A program made the position numbers and the translations under genes. The notes under the pieces were generated by a model that was not told the DNA's origin, did no database searches, and saw only the letters and a list, made by a program, of their open reading frames with translations. 64,000 nucleotides of DNA from Dissulfuribacter thermophilus. GTDB lineage: Bacteria; Desulfobacterota; Dissulfuribacteria; Dissulfuribacterales; Dissulfuribacteraceae. Positions within the stretch are counted from its first letter, which is position 1, and each line of letters opens with the position of its first letter. The DNA lies in the NCBI RefSeq assembly GCF_001687335.1, contig NZ_MAGO01000003.1, positions 124,001 to 188,000 on the forward strand. The letters run 5' to 3'. Below, in pieces: positions 19,423-28,181 of the stretch.

Positions 19423-20950
19423 ACCTGTAGCACGTCTAGTCCGAGTTAGTCTAGCCAGGCCCTCTCTAAACGATAATAGAAGCCCAGAGACGAGGTTACG
19501 TGAGGCATTAGAGGGGTCTGTGTTCTTGCCTTTATCTGTTATTAAGGACCTTTCTCGCCTTACATTTTCTGAAAAATATGATTTGGATTGCATTTTATTG
19601 ACCACTTGCGGAGGCCAGAAGGTCGCTCGAGTTGATAAGGCTACCAAACTTCGAAATCCCTTAGGGGTTGCAATAGACCTGGGAAGCACCACTATTGTAC
19701 TTTATCTTCTAGATTTAGTGGATGGAAAAGAGTTGGCAAGACGCACCTACGAGAATCCCCAGAGGGCACATGGCGAGGACATTCTAGCTCGCATACTGTA
19801 TGCATCAAAAAACGACGGTTTAGAACGATTAAAAGACGAGGTCCTAGATGTCTTCAATAAAGGGATTGTAGAGCTGACAAGTGAAATTGGCTCTAGCCCA
19901 GAAGATGTGTATTTCTGTTCAATTGCAGGCAATACTACTATGATTCACTTTCTGCTAGGGCTAGATCCCTCTCACATATGTAAAGAACCCTATATCCCGT
20001 GTGCAAACACCCTAGATATTTTAAAATCAAAAGAAATTGGTTTAAAAATACATCCAGAAGGTGAAGTATACTGCTTTCCAAATGTCGGCAGCTACTTTGG
20101 TGGAGATCTTCTGGCGGGGATTATTGCCTCTGGTATGCATACCCGTGAGGAGATATCCATGCTCATCGACGTGGGAACAAATGCCGAAGTGGTCTTGGGA
20201 AATTCTTCATGGATGGTTGCTTGTGCAGGTGCTGCAGGCCCTGCCCTTGAGGGCGGAATACTTACCTGCGGCATGCGTGCCGAACCTGGGGCCATAGAAA
20301 GAGTGACTATTTCTCCAGAAGATCTCACCGTAACCTATAAAACAATTAAAGGAGAAAGGCCAAAGGGGCTCTGTGGCTCTGGCATAATCGATCTTTTAGC
20401 CGAACTCTTTGTTGCAGGCCTCGTAGATCCAACAGGGAAGCTAGAACCGCAAAAATGCCCGGAACGTATGAGAGACATCGATGGGGAAACCGCGTTTGTA
20501 GTGGCCTTTGAGAACGAAAGTTACTCAAAAGCCCCCATCTTTATCACTCAAAGCGATATTAAAAATCTCATACGCTCAAAAGGGGCCATGTACACCATTT
20601 TGAATGTTGTCCTTCAGAGCGTTGGAATAGGCTTTGAAGATGTGGACAAATTCTATGTAGCAGGGGCCTTTGGTAACTACATCGATCCTGAAAAGGCTGT
20701 CACAATAGGAATGCTTCCAGATGTGCCATTGAATAAGTTCGTTGGCCTTGGGAATGCTGCAGGCCTTGGAGCCAAGGAACTACTACTCAATCAAGGTGCG
20801 ATTAAAGAGGCAAACGAGATAACAAAAAAAATCACTTATCTTGAAATGAATGTTAGAGGGGATTTCATGAGCCAGCTTACTGGTGCCCTCTTCCTGCCCC
20901 ATACTGACAGAAGCAAATTCCCTAATGTTTGGAAAAAAATAAAAGCTTAA
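19385..20950 (+). CDS. DUF4445 / ASKHA-domain protein, RACo-like, without ferredoxin domain
   Basis: The 521-residue protein contains the ASKHA ATPase core seen in activators of corrinoid proteins: GVAIDLGSTTIVLYLLDL (phosphate 1), AGNTTMIHFLLG, IDVGTNAEVVLG (phosphate 2) and AGAFGNYIDPEKA near the end. In RACo-type proteins this core is preceded by a [2Fe-2S] ferredoxin domain; here the first ~95 residues contain no such cysteine cluster, only the linker-like region. No methyltransferase or corrinoid protein gene is nearby. The GTG start has a GGAGGA ribosome site 11 bases upstream inside the previous gene; a TTG at 19415 is an alternative. Confidence 0.78.
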   Translation: MKSSTSQKSRLSEPVARLVRVSLARPSLNDNRSPETRLREALEGSVFLPLSVIKDLSRLTFSEKYDLDCILLTTCGGQKVARVDKATKLRNPLGVAIDLGSTTIVLYLLDLVDGKELARRTYENPQRAHGEDILARILYASKNDGLERLKDEVLDVFNKGIVELTSEIGSSPEDVYFCSIAGNTTMIHFLLGLDPSHICKEPYIPCANTLDILKSKEIGLKIHPEGEVYCFPNVGSYFGGDLLAGIIASGMHTREEISMLIDVGTNAEVVLGNSSWMVACAGAAGPALEGGILTCGMRAEPGAIERVTISPEDLTVTYKTIKGERPKGLCGSGIIDLLAELFVAGLVDPTGKLEPQKCPERMRDIDGETAFVVAFENESYSKAPIFITQSDIKNLIRSKGAMYTILNVVLQSVGIGFEDVDKFYVAGAFGNYIDPEKAVTIGMLPDVPLNKFVGLGNAAGLGAKELLLNQGAIKEANEITKKITYLEMNVRGDFMSQLTGALFLPHTDRSKFPNVWKKIKA

Positions 20951-20969
20951 AAAAGCTTAAAGCCTTCAT

Positions 20970-20996
20970 GGCAAAGGGATGTAACATCCCTTTGCC
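20970..20996 (+). terminator. Hairpin after the ASKHA gene, likely terminator
   Basis: Perfect 11-base arms GGCAAAGGGAT and ATCCCTTTGCC with a GTAAC loop, 20 bases after the stop codon. No strong T-run follows, so termination may be weak or factor dependent. Confidence 0.5.
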
Positions 20997-21033
20997 GCTC
21001 TATTGGGCTTTGCCAACTTTAACATAACTCTTT

Positions 21034-21057
21034 CGCCTGTGAGAGTAGCTACAGGCG
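21034..21057. other. Second hairpin in the pre-island intergenic region
   Basis: Seven-base arms CGCCTGT and ACAGGCG enclose a 10-base loop. It lies between the hairpin at 20970 and the regulator promoter. It could belong to a leader or a small RNA; no function can be assigned. Confidence 0.3.
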
Positions 21058-21131
21058 TCTGTGACGACGTTCTAAGACTTCTTATCCCAGATTTTGGATA
21101 GCCTACATTGGTAAAAAACTCTTCTTGAGAC

Positions 21132-21160
21132 TTGACAGATATATGCTTTTACTCTATTTG
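21132..21160 (+). promoter_or_regulatory. Candidate promoter of the glycan-island regulator
   Basis: A perfect TTGACA (21132-21137) is followed after 17 bases by TATTTG (21155-21160). The -10 is weak, but the location 28 bases before the regulator start is right, and its downstream edge runs into the palindrome at 21157. Confidence 0.45.
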
Positions 21161-21179
21161 TTCTAAAAAATAGAACAAA
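21157..21179. promoter_or_regulatory. Palindromic operator candidate
   Basis: Nine-base inverted repeats TTTGTTCTA and TAGAACAAA separated by AAAAA, overlapping the proposed -10 and ending 9 bases before the ATG of the winged-helix regulator. The placement suggests autoregulation by that protein. Confidence 0.5.
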
Positions 21180-21187
21180 ATAGACCA

Positions 21188-21730
21188 ATGAAATCCATAC
21201 TCAGTTCTCTTATCACCTCAAAAACCAAGATCCATATCCTCATGAGGCTATTTTTGAACCCCAATGAGGAGATCCATTTAAGGGGACTTTCCGAGGAATT
21301 TGGACTGTCGCCAAGCCTTGTCAGAGAAGAACTCCGCCAACTTTCTTCTGCTGGTCTACTTTTAAACCGGAAGAGCGGCAGACAGATCAATTTCAGGGCA
21401 AATGCCAACCATCCTCTGTTTCCAGAACTCCATTCAATGGTCAAGAAGGCCTTTGGAATGGACAGGATCTTAGATAGCATTGTTTCCAGACTCGGAGAAT
21501 TAAAACTCGCTTTTGTTCTAGATGACTACGCTCAGGGAAAAGATACAGGAATAGTAGATCTCGTGCTCGTAGGTAATATAGATCAAGATAATCTGACGGA
21601 CTTGGTCAGAAAAACAGAACGCTATATTTCGAGAAAGATACGAACCCTTGTGCTTACAGAGGATGAATTTCAAAATATGAAATCAATATTTGAAAAGAGA
21701 CCAAAACTTACATTATGGAAGGCAGATTAA
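21188..21730 (+). CDS. Winged-helix regulator with nucleotidyltransferase-like domain
   Basis: A 180-residue protein. Residues ~1-75 form an ArsR/MarR-like winged helix (EIHLRGLSEEFGLSPSLVREELRQLSSAGLL, then a wing ending FRANANHP). The rest resembles the MNT-type nucleotidyltransferase fold found fused to such regulators (LAFVLDDYAQGKDTGIVDLVLVGN), but the G-S-x-A-x-G and D-x-D active-site pattern is degenerate (DDYAQGKDTG, VDLVLV), so catalysis is doubtful. It sits 3 bases upstream of the RfaH-like gene, at the head of the glycan island, and is likely the switch of that island. Confidence 0.72.
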   Translation: MKSILSSLITSKTKIHILMRLFLNPNEEIHLRGLSEEFGLSPSLVREELRQLSSAGLLLNRKSGRQINFRANANHPLFPELHSMVKKAFGMDRILDSIVSRLGELKLAFVLDDYAQGKDTGIVDLVLVGNIDQDNLTDLVRKTERYISRKIRTLVLTEDEFQNMKSIFEKRPKLTLWKAD

Positions 21731-21733
21731 AAA

Positions 21734-22246
21734 ATGGAGATGGTTAAAAAATGGTACGCAGTTCGTACTAAGCCCAGGCGTGAATTTTACGCAAAAGACA
21801 ACCTTGTACGTCAAGGTTTTGAGACCTATCTACCAGTGGTAAAAAAGCTCATAAGCCACGCCAGAAAAAAACAAATTGAGCCAAGACCCTTTTTTGCTGG
21901 TTACCTATTTTTGCACCTCTCACCTGAAGAATGTAACTGGACTACCATAAACAGTACATATGGTGTTCTAAGTGCTGTACGTTTTGGAGATGTTTATCCA
22001 CCTGTCCCAGATGGACTCATAGCAGAACTAAAGGCAAGAGAAGATAGTTCAGGCAATATTGTGTTGGATCCACTTAAAACTGTACCATTTAAGCCTGGTG
22101 ACAAGGTACTTGTGCGAAAGGGCGAAGGATTGATAGAAGCGATTTTCACTGAAATGAATTCTGAAGATCGTGCAATTGTATTGATCGAGCTGTTAAAAAG
22201 GCAGATTAAGGTAGAGGTCCCAATTGAATATTTAGAGACCTATTAG
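21734..22246 (+). CDS. RfaH/UpxY-like transcription antiterminator (NusG paralogue)
   Basis: The 170-residue protein has a NusG N-terminal domain (WYAVRTKPRREFYAKDNLVRQGFETYLP, then PFFAGYLFL) and a C-terminal KOW domain (FKPGDKVLVRKGEGLIEAIF). Specialised NusG paralogues such as RfaH, UpxY and LoaP bind paused RNA polymerase and let it read through long surface-polysaccharide operons. Its place directly before a glycan cluster, and the ops-like sequence 51 bases after its stop, support an RfaH-type role. It is too short and differently placed to be housekeeping NusG, which lies in the secE-rplK region in other bacteria. Confidence 0.88.
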   Translation: MEMVKKWYAVRTKPRREFYAKDNLVRQGFETYLPVVKKLISHARKKQIEPRPFFAGYLFLHLSPEECNWTTINSTYGVLSAVRFGDVYPPVPDGLIAELKAREDSSGNIVLDPLKTVPFKPGDKVLVRKGEGLIEAIFTEMNSEDRAIVLIELLKRQIKVEVPIEYLETY

Positions 22247-22297
22247 GCTCTTATTTCAACATGATAAATAATTGTTTATCCCATCTTTCACCCAAAT

Positions 22298-22309
22298 GGC
22301 GGTAGTGTG
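22298..22309 (+). promoter_or_regulatory. ops-like element (RfaH recruitment site)
   Basis: GGCGGTAGTGTG matches the enterobacterial ops element GGCGGTAGCGTG at 11 of 12 positions, including the GGTAG core. It lies in the 234-base leader between the RfaH-like gene and the next gene, on the coding strand, as ops does. RNA polymerase pauses at ops and the exposed non-template strand recruits RfaH. Confidence 0.65.
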
Positions 22310-22480
22310 CCCAAAGAATTCATCTTTGTAAAAAGACCGGCTCAGGTCAAAGCTATAAAAAAAATTTCCAGAACCACATTTAACTTTGGTGACACTCCCA
22401 TAATTTAACTTGAATTATTGTTCTTTGTGAGTTAAGCCAAATATGGAGGGCCTAGTAATTTAATTGTTTGGAGGTGTGGT

Positions 22481-22708
22481 ATGGTTTATGGTCTACTTCG
22501 TAAGGCCCTGGGTATCACCTTAACTCTATCTTTTTTAATAGCTTCACAAACTGTGTGCCAGGCCAAATTTTCATGTGATGTAGAGTCTATTCAGGGGAAT
22601 AAGCTCATCCTTACAAATTGTAAGAAAAAAGGTTTGAAAAGACTCAAGGCCGGGGACACTGTGAACATTACAAAAAAGAGGAAAAAGGCAAAAATAGAAG
22701 GCTGCTAA
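22481..22708 (+). CDS. Small secreted basic protein
   Basis: A 75-residue protein with a clear signal peptide (hydrophobic core LGITLTLSFLIASQTVC, cleavage near CQA). The mature part of about 48 residues is strongly basic and has three cysteines (FSCDVE, LTNCKKK, and a C-terminal cysteine). A GDTVNITKKRKK segment resembles a small beta-barrel strand. I do not recognise a family. It has a good ribosome site (TTGGAGGTG) and is the first gene after the ops-like element. Confidence 0.6.
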   Translation: MVYGLLRKALGITLTLSFLIASQTVCQAKFSCDVESIQGNKLILTNCKKKGLKRLKAGDTVNITKKRKKAKIEGC

Positions 22709-22888
22709 AATAATCGGTTCAGGCCCTCCGTTAATTGCTTCCTTCACCCTCACAAGCTAAATGTGAAAATCACGCTTTAGTTATCTCACCAATAGAAGAA
22801 GAATTTAATTTATTGAAGGGAACTCCAACAATAGACATCTATAATTTATTCAAACTCAGAAATCACTCACGGTAAAGAGAGGATGCTT

Positions 22889-24481
22889 ATGCGAAATCAG
22901 GTTAAAGTTGCCTTGATCGGAGCTGGTTATTGGGGGAAAAACCTTGTTCGTAACTTTCATGCATTAGATGTTTTGAGCGCAGTCGTAGATCCTAATCCCG
23001 CGGTCCAGCAATGGTTAAACAGAAAATATCCAGAAATAAAAGTATATAATGCCATTAGTCAAGTTCTTGGTAATCCACAAATTGATGCAATGGCTATCGC
23101 TACTCCGGCTGAAACACATGGGACTCTTGTACGAGAGGGAATCTTAGCTGGGAAAGATGTATATGTTGAAAAACCCCTATGTCTTTCAGAAAAAGAAGGA
23201 GAAGAACTCATTAATCTTGCCGAAACTCATGAAAGAATTTTAATGGTAGGGCATCTTCTGTGGTATCACTCTGCCCTATTAAAATTACAAAATTTGATTG
23301 GAGAAGGTCAACTTGGGCGCATTCTTTATGTTTATTCTAACCGGCTTAACATGGGGAAACTGAGGAGAGAAGAAAACGTCTTATGGTCATTTGCTCCCCA
23401 TGACGTTTCAGTGATACTCGGCCTTCTAAACGAATTTCCCGACGAAATCCAGGCCCATTGTGGCAATTATCTGCATCAAAATATTGCAGATGTTACTGTC
23501 TCTCTACTCTCTTTTCCAAGTGGAATTAAGGCTCATATCTTTGTCTCATGGCTGCATCCTTTTAAGGAACAAAAACTTGTGATTGTGGGCGAACAGAAAA
23601 TGGCAGTCTTTGACGATACCCAACCATGGGAAAAGAAACTTATTTTATATCCCCATAAGGTAGAATGGAAAGGACAAATACCAGCGGCCATTAAGGCTGA
23701 AGGGGAGTATATAAAAATACCAGAATACGAACCGTTGAGGGCTGAGTGTGAGCACTTTATTGATTGTATAACTTCAAGAAGTGTACCCAGAACGGATGGA
23801 AAAGAGGGACTCCGGGTGTTAAAGGTGCTAAATGCCTGTCAAAAGGCAATAGAGACTGGGTATCCAGTCAAGCTCAGATTAAACAAAGACGGAAATAATT
23901 CAATTTTTATTCATCCCACTGCAATAGTAGATGAAGGTGCCATTATTGGCAATGGCACCAAAATCTGGCATTTTAGCCATGTTCTCGGAGAGAGCGAGAT
24001 CGGTCCCAACTGCAATATTGGTCAAAACGTAGTCATCGGTCCTCGTGTTAGGATCGGCAAAGGATGCAAAATCCAAAACAATGTTTCAGTCTATGAGGGA
24101 GTAACTCTTGAAGACTATGTATTTTGTGGTCCATCAGTTGTTTTTACAAACGTTTATAATCCAAGAGCAGAAATTCCCAGAAAAACTGAGTTTAGATCAA
24201 CTCTGGTAAAAAAGGGGGCCAGTCTTGGAGCAAATTCTACTATTTTGTGTGGAATCACAATAGGTGAATATGCCTTTATCGGTGCAGGATCGGTTGTCAC
24301 AAAGGATGTCCCACCTCATGCCCTAGTAGTCGGCAATCCAGCCCGACAAATTGGATGGGTGTGCAAATGTGGGAACAGGTTAGACAAGAAAGGGGAATGT
24401 AAATCTTGTGGAATAAAGTATTCTAAGGATTCCCTTGAGAACAAATTAAAAAATAATAAAAAAAGTTATTTTAAAACATAA
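22889..24481 (+). CDS. Gfo/Idh/MocA sugar dehydrogenase fused to WbpD-type N-acetyltransferase
   Basis: Residues ~1-335 are a Gfo/Idh/MocA oxidoreductase: Rossmann motif [13 protein letters not shown], then VEKPLCLS and GHLLWYH, as in WbpB/WlbA, which oxidises UDP-GlcNAcA at C3. Residues ~345-500 are a left-handed beta-helix acyltransferase with hexapeptide repeats ([27 protein letters not shown]) as in WbpD/WlbB, which N-acetylates the 3-amino sugar. A C-terminal CxC-x(8)-CxxC tail is typical of WbpD relatives. The intervening aminotransferase step (WbpE) is not encoded nearby. The ATG at 22889 has an AGAGAGG site; 22883 is an alternative. Confidence 0.85.
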   Translation: MRNQVKVALIGAGYWGKNLVRNFHALDVLSAVVDPNPAVQQWLNRKYPEIKVYNAISQVLGNPQIDAMAIATPAETHGTLVREGILAGKDVYVEKPLCLSEKEGEELINLAETHERILMVGHLLWYHSALLKLQNLIGEGQLGRILYVYSNRLNMGKLRREENVLWSFAPHDVSVILGLLNEFPDEIQAHCGNYLHQNIADVTVSLLSFPSGIKAHIFVSWLHPFKEQKLVIVGEQKMAVFDDTQPWEKKLILYPHKVEWKGQIPAAIKAEGEYIKIPEYEPLRAECEHFIDCITSRSVPRTDGKEGLRVLKVLNACQKAIETGYPVKLRLNKDGNNSIFIHPTAIVDEGAIIGNGTKIWHFSHVLGESEIGPNCNIGQNVVIGPRVRIGKGCKIQNNVSVYEGVTLEDYVFCGPSVVFTNVYNPRAEIPRKTEFRSTLVKKGASLGANSTILCGITIGEYAFIGAGSVVTKDVPPHALVVGNPARQIGWVCKCGNRLDKKGECKSCGIKYSKDSLENKLKNNKKSYFKT

Positions 24482-25603
24482 GTAGTTTTTAATCATGCCG
24501 ACTGTCCAAGTTTTTAATTCTTTCAGCCAATAAAAACTACTTTAATAAGGAGAGCACAAAAATATAAGCCTCGATAGTTTTCTATCGATTAAAAGCTATT
24601 TAAGCTCTTTTCAAGTTTTTGACAACTTCTATTTTTTGTTATTCAATAAGGTAAAGAATATCATTTTCAATGATTCACCAATAAATATTAAAATGTTAGC
24701 AATTTAGTAAATTATACTTTAATAAGAATGGAATACATTAATGAAAGCTGTCTTGTTTACAGCTATCGATTGGGCAATCCAACATATCTAGCTGATTTTT
24801 TTTATTTTTAAAAGAAAATATCATACACGAGATAAAAAGGCAAACTTCTATGTTCAATCCAAATAGGATTGACTACTTAATTATAGATCATTTTGATCCA
24901 AACAAAAGTTTTATACTTCGATATTGCGATTTGACTGATTTGACTAAATTCATTCTTATCCATCCAAGATGTAAAATCAGGTGAATCTTTTAATCTTTTC
25001 AATCCAAAATCGTGTTCAAGAGTCGTTTGATGCAGCAAAACATATGAAGCTATTATGATGTTAGGTAATAGCCAAAACAATTTTTTCCTTCTCCTAATAG
25101 GAAGTCTTTTGGAGATTACATTAAGTCCACTAAGCTTAAAATAGATCGTCTGTTCTCATGCTCCATACGCAGTTGCAAAACTTTTTACATGCTAGATTAC
25201 CATAATTTACTGTGAAACCTATAATTTTTGCTGCAGAGAAACTATTCTTTAATCATGCATCTCTCATTAAAGATGAGATATTTGTTACAAGAAAAATCAT
25301 AAGAATTGTTGCCAGGATTACTCTAGGTGTTCAATAGCAGGATTTAGAAAAAAATTTAAACGGGAGGTCATAAAAAGGATTATTCACTCGTCATTTATTA
25401 TAATGTTATGTACTATTAACGCCTTGGCGACGCTTAGAAATTCAAAACTAACTCTTGGATATCAGGTAAATTTTCTAAAAAATAAAATATCATATCAACT
25501 CTCAAACTCCTTCAAACTTTCTCCTAGTTCCTCAATCGACTATAAACATTTTTTGTTCATATTTTTAAAAAATTTGATAATCCTTTTGCTGTATTAAGAA
25601 TAA
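24482..25603. other. 1.1-kb AT-rich stretch without a convincing gene
   Basis: The stretch is rich in A/T runs and many stops. Two short frames exist: a minus-strand frame ending at 24877 that can be read without a stop back to about 25166 (about 95 codons, no recognised domain, no obvious ribosome site), and a plus-strand frame 25403-25597. Neither resembles a known family. A reasonable reading is the remains of one or more decayed genes inside the glycan island, but sequence similarity cannot be judged here. Confidence 0.4.
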
Positions 25604-27136
25604 ATGTCACTACTTAAATCATCAAATATTTCTTTTTCACCGGATCGCAAACGTGCTTTTATTCTCCAAGTCCTTGGTGGATACGCAAATAACGCAATAG
25701 GGATTATTCAGGGACTATTGCTCGTCCCTCTCTATATCCACTACATAGGTATTCAGACATACGGATGGTGGCTGGCTTCAGGCGGTATATTTAACATGCT
25801 GAGACTCATGAATTTTGGTATCAATAGCATGTTAATACAGCGAATTGCCAGCGCTTACGGGAAACAAGATCTATTTCGAGCAGGAGCATACTTTTTCAAC
25901 GGGGCGCTCGTAAATGTAGGTATTTGTCTTCTGTATGGATTCACTGGATGGGTAATTTCCTTCTGGCTTCCAGAAATTCTCAATGTTACCGGTCGGGAAT
26001 CTGAAATATTACGTGGTTGTTTTCTGATAGCTGTGACAGCAATGGCAGTCGGCTTTTTTAATGAATGCATTCGAAGCCTTAATCAAGCGTTACTTCGTCC
26101 ACTGATTCCCGTTCTAAGTATCATCGTAGGACGTATCTTAGGGACTGGCGTTACAATATGGATGTTGCTTGATAATTTTCAATTGTGGGCGATCCCTTCT
26201 GGAATGTTAGTTACAGAGGGGATAATCTTTCTCATTAATATAGTCGATGTCATCACTTTTTTTTTACGACTTAACTTTCCAATAAAAATAAAAAAAGATA
26301 TTATAATTGAATACGTTCAAACTGGCCCGGCATTAATATTGGCTCGAGTTGGCCTTACTATTTCACAAGAGTCAGAACCATTATTAATTAATACCCTGAT
26401 TGGCCCTGAGATGAATACAGCATATATGGTTACACGAAGGGCTGCTGATTTTATTTTCCAGCTATTTAGTGTTATAAATGGATCCATTTATAGCCCCTTT
26501 TCACATATAGCCGGTGCAGAACAAACTCAAAAACTCTACACAATACTAAAACAAATCCTCATAATAAGTTTTTCAATAGGATTAATAGGATTTTCTATCT
26601 ACGCAGGGATAAATCATGAATTTGTCTCTTTATGGATAAATCAGTCCATAGTCCTCAACCAAGACATAATTCTAGCGATTGGCATAGGTTATTTTTTGCG
26701 CAGTATACGAGCTACCTTATGGCAACTCCTGAATGGACTAGGTGACTTTGTGTTCACTTCATTGATCATCTTTTTAGAGAGTTCTGTACGAATGGTTGTA
26801 GCCATCACAGCACTGACTTTTTTTGGTGTAATTGGGCTTCCCATGGCTTTATCTATTTCCTCTTTCAATTCATTAATTCTACTTAGCTTGAGGTTAAAAA
26901 AACGCTTTACATTACAATTAGATATAAATACCAATTTTAGGTTTTTACTTTCCGTTATAACTTTATTCGGGATCAGTTTGTTAGCTACCGAATATAAAAA
27001 TTTCCCGGTCTCATGGGGACACTTTCTAATTCATTCATTATTATTGACAATGACCCTTTTATTTTCGTTTATCTCCATTAATTGGGGAATACTCCGCTCA
27101 TTAGACATTAAAGGAAAGTTACCATCTTTATCATGA
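25604..27136 (+). CDS. Wzx-like oligosaccharide flippase
   Basis: A 510-residue membrane protein with about 12-14 hydrophobic segments and the general shape of the MATE/Wzx superfamily (N-terminal GGYANNAIGIIQGLLLVPLYI, then GWWLASGG). Such proteins move undecaprenyl-linked glycans across the inner membrane. The gene is in the middle of the plus-strand glycan run and its stop overlaps the next ATG, giving tight coupling. No Wzy polymerase is recognisable in the island, so the glycan may be a short oligosaccharide. Confidence 0.82.
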   Translation: MSLLKSSNISFSPDRKRAFILQVLGGYANNAIGIIQGLLLVPLYIHYIGIQTYGWWLASGGIFNMLRLMNFGINSMLIQRIASAYGKQDLFRAGAYFFNGALVNVGICLLYGFTGWVISFWLPEILNVTGRESEILRGCFLIAVTAMAVGFFNECIRSLNQALLRPLIPVLSIIVGRILGTGVTIWMLLDNFQLWAIPSGMLVTEGIIFLINIVDVITFFLRLNFPIKIKKDIIIEYVQTGPALILARVGLTISQESEPLLINTLIGPEMNTAYMVTRRAADFIFQLFSVINGSIYSPFSHIAGAEQTQKLYTILKQILIISFSIGLIGFSIYAGINHEFVSLWINQSIVLNQDIILAIGIGYFLRSIRATLWQLLNGLGDFVFTSLIIFLESSVRMVVAITALTFFGVIGLPMALSISSFNSLILLSLRLKKRFTLQLDINTNFRFLLSVITLFGISLLATEYKNFPVSWGHFLIHSLLLTMTLLFSFISINWGILRSLDIKGKLPSLS

Positions 27137-27636
27137 ATCCTTTTTCCCTTATATCCTGGTTAGTTAGTAAAATTTGGATGTATTATTACAAAATTAGACT
27201 TGGAAAAATCGGGAAAGGGACGTTTATTTGTCCACATGTCAAAATTACATATCCAAAAAATGTTTTTATAGGAAATGAAGTACGAATTGCGCCAGATGTT
27301 CGAATCGGAGCTTCTAGTAAAGGATATGTTATCATTGGAGACCGATGTGCCATAGCAGTAGGAACAAGAATTGTGACGGCAACCCATGACCCCAATATAC
27401 TTCCAGTATCCAGTGTCGGCATCAATAAACCTGTCACAATAGGCAAAGACGTATGGATAGGGACTGGTGCTATAATTCTACCAGGTGTAACTATTAACGA
27501 TGGAGCTATTATAGCTGCAGGAGCTGTTGTCACTAAAGACGTTCCACAAGACTGTCTCGTAGGAGGTGTTCCTGCCAAAATAATTAGAGTGCTTGAACCT
27601 CGAAACCAAAGATTAGCTAGAGGATACAGAAAATGA
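27133..27636 (+). CDS. Hexapeptide-repeat acyltransferase
   Basis: A 167-residue left-handed beta-helix acetyltransferase. It has hexapeptide repeats (VFIGNEVRIAPDVRIG), the loop with catalytic histidine in TATHDPN, and the end IAAGAVVTKDVPQDCLVGGVPAKII, as in the serine/maltose O-acetyltransferase family. It probably O-acetylates a sugar of the surface glycan. It overlaps its neighbours on both sides by 4 bases. Confidence 0.85.
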   Translation: MNPFSLISWLVSKIWMYYYKIRLGKIGKGTFICPHVKITYPKNVFIGNEVRIAPDVRIGASSKGYVIIGDRCAIAVGTRIVTATHDPNILPVSSVGINKPVTIGKDVWIGTGAIILPGVTINDGAIIAAGAVVTKDVPQDCLVGGVPAKIIRVLEPRNQRLARGYRK

Positions 27637-28169
27637 AATTACATATCGGATGTGGGAAGAAATATTTACCTGGCTATAAACATCTAGATATTATCGATTA
27701 CGATCATGTAGATTATGTTTGTGATGCTAAGCGTCTAAAAATGATAGATGATGAAACAGTTTCTGAAATCTATGCTTGTCACATTCTTGAACACTTCAAA
27801 CGTAACGAAGTTCTAGAAGTTCTTAAAGAATGGCATAGAGTATTGGTTCCTAATGGACTCATACGTATTTCAGTACCTGATTTTGAGGCCATTGTCGCAG
27901 AATATTTAGTCAATGGAGATTTAAATCGACTACAAGGATTATTGTTTGGCGGACAAACTTATGATTACAATTTTCATCATGTGGCTTTTGATTTTACTTC
28001 TCTTAAATCGCTATTAAATGAAGCGGGCTTCTATGAGATAAAAAAGTATGACTGGAAAAATTTTTTACCTGAAGGATATGATGATTACAGTCGAGCATAT
28101 TTACCTCACATGGATTTTGAGAATGGTCGCTTAATGAGCTTAAATCTCCAAGCCAAGAAAAGGAAATGA
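27633..28169 (+). CDS. SAM-dependent methyltransferase
   Basis: A 178-residue class I methyltransferase of the type found in glycan clusters: MKLHIGCGKKYLPGYKHLDI holds the SAM-binding glycine motif, YACHILEHF the motif II region and WHRVLVPNGLIRISVPD motif III. It is shorter than average but appears complete. Its ATG overlaps the acetyltransferase stop (ATGA). Confidence 0.8.
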   Translation: MKLHIGCGKKYLPGYKHLDIIDYDHVDYVCDAKRLKMIDDETVSEIYACHILEHFKRNEVLEVLKEWHRVLVPNGLIRISVPDFEAIVAEYLVNGDLNRLQGLLFGGQTYDYNFHHVAFDFTSLKSLLNEAGFYEIKKYDWKNFLPEGYDDYSRAYLPHMDFENGRLMSLNLQAKKRK

Positions 28170-28181
28170 GGGATAAAATAA

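Noticed and set aside
21188-22246. Assignment of the NusG paralogue as the housekeeping NusG
   Set aside because: It lacks the ribosomal-protein neighbourhood and sits ahead of a glycan cluster with an ops-like site.
24877-25080. Minus-strand frame of 67 codons
   Set aside because: Extends to about 95 codons without a convincing start and resembles no family known to me; described only as a possible remnant.
25403-25597. Plus-strand frame of 64 codons before the flippase
   Set aside because: Highly AT-rich, no ribosome site, no domain.
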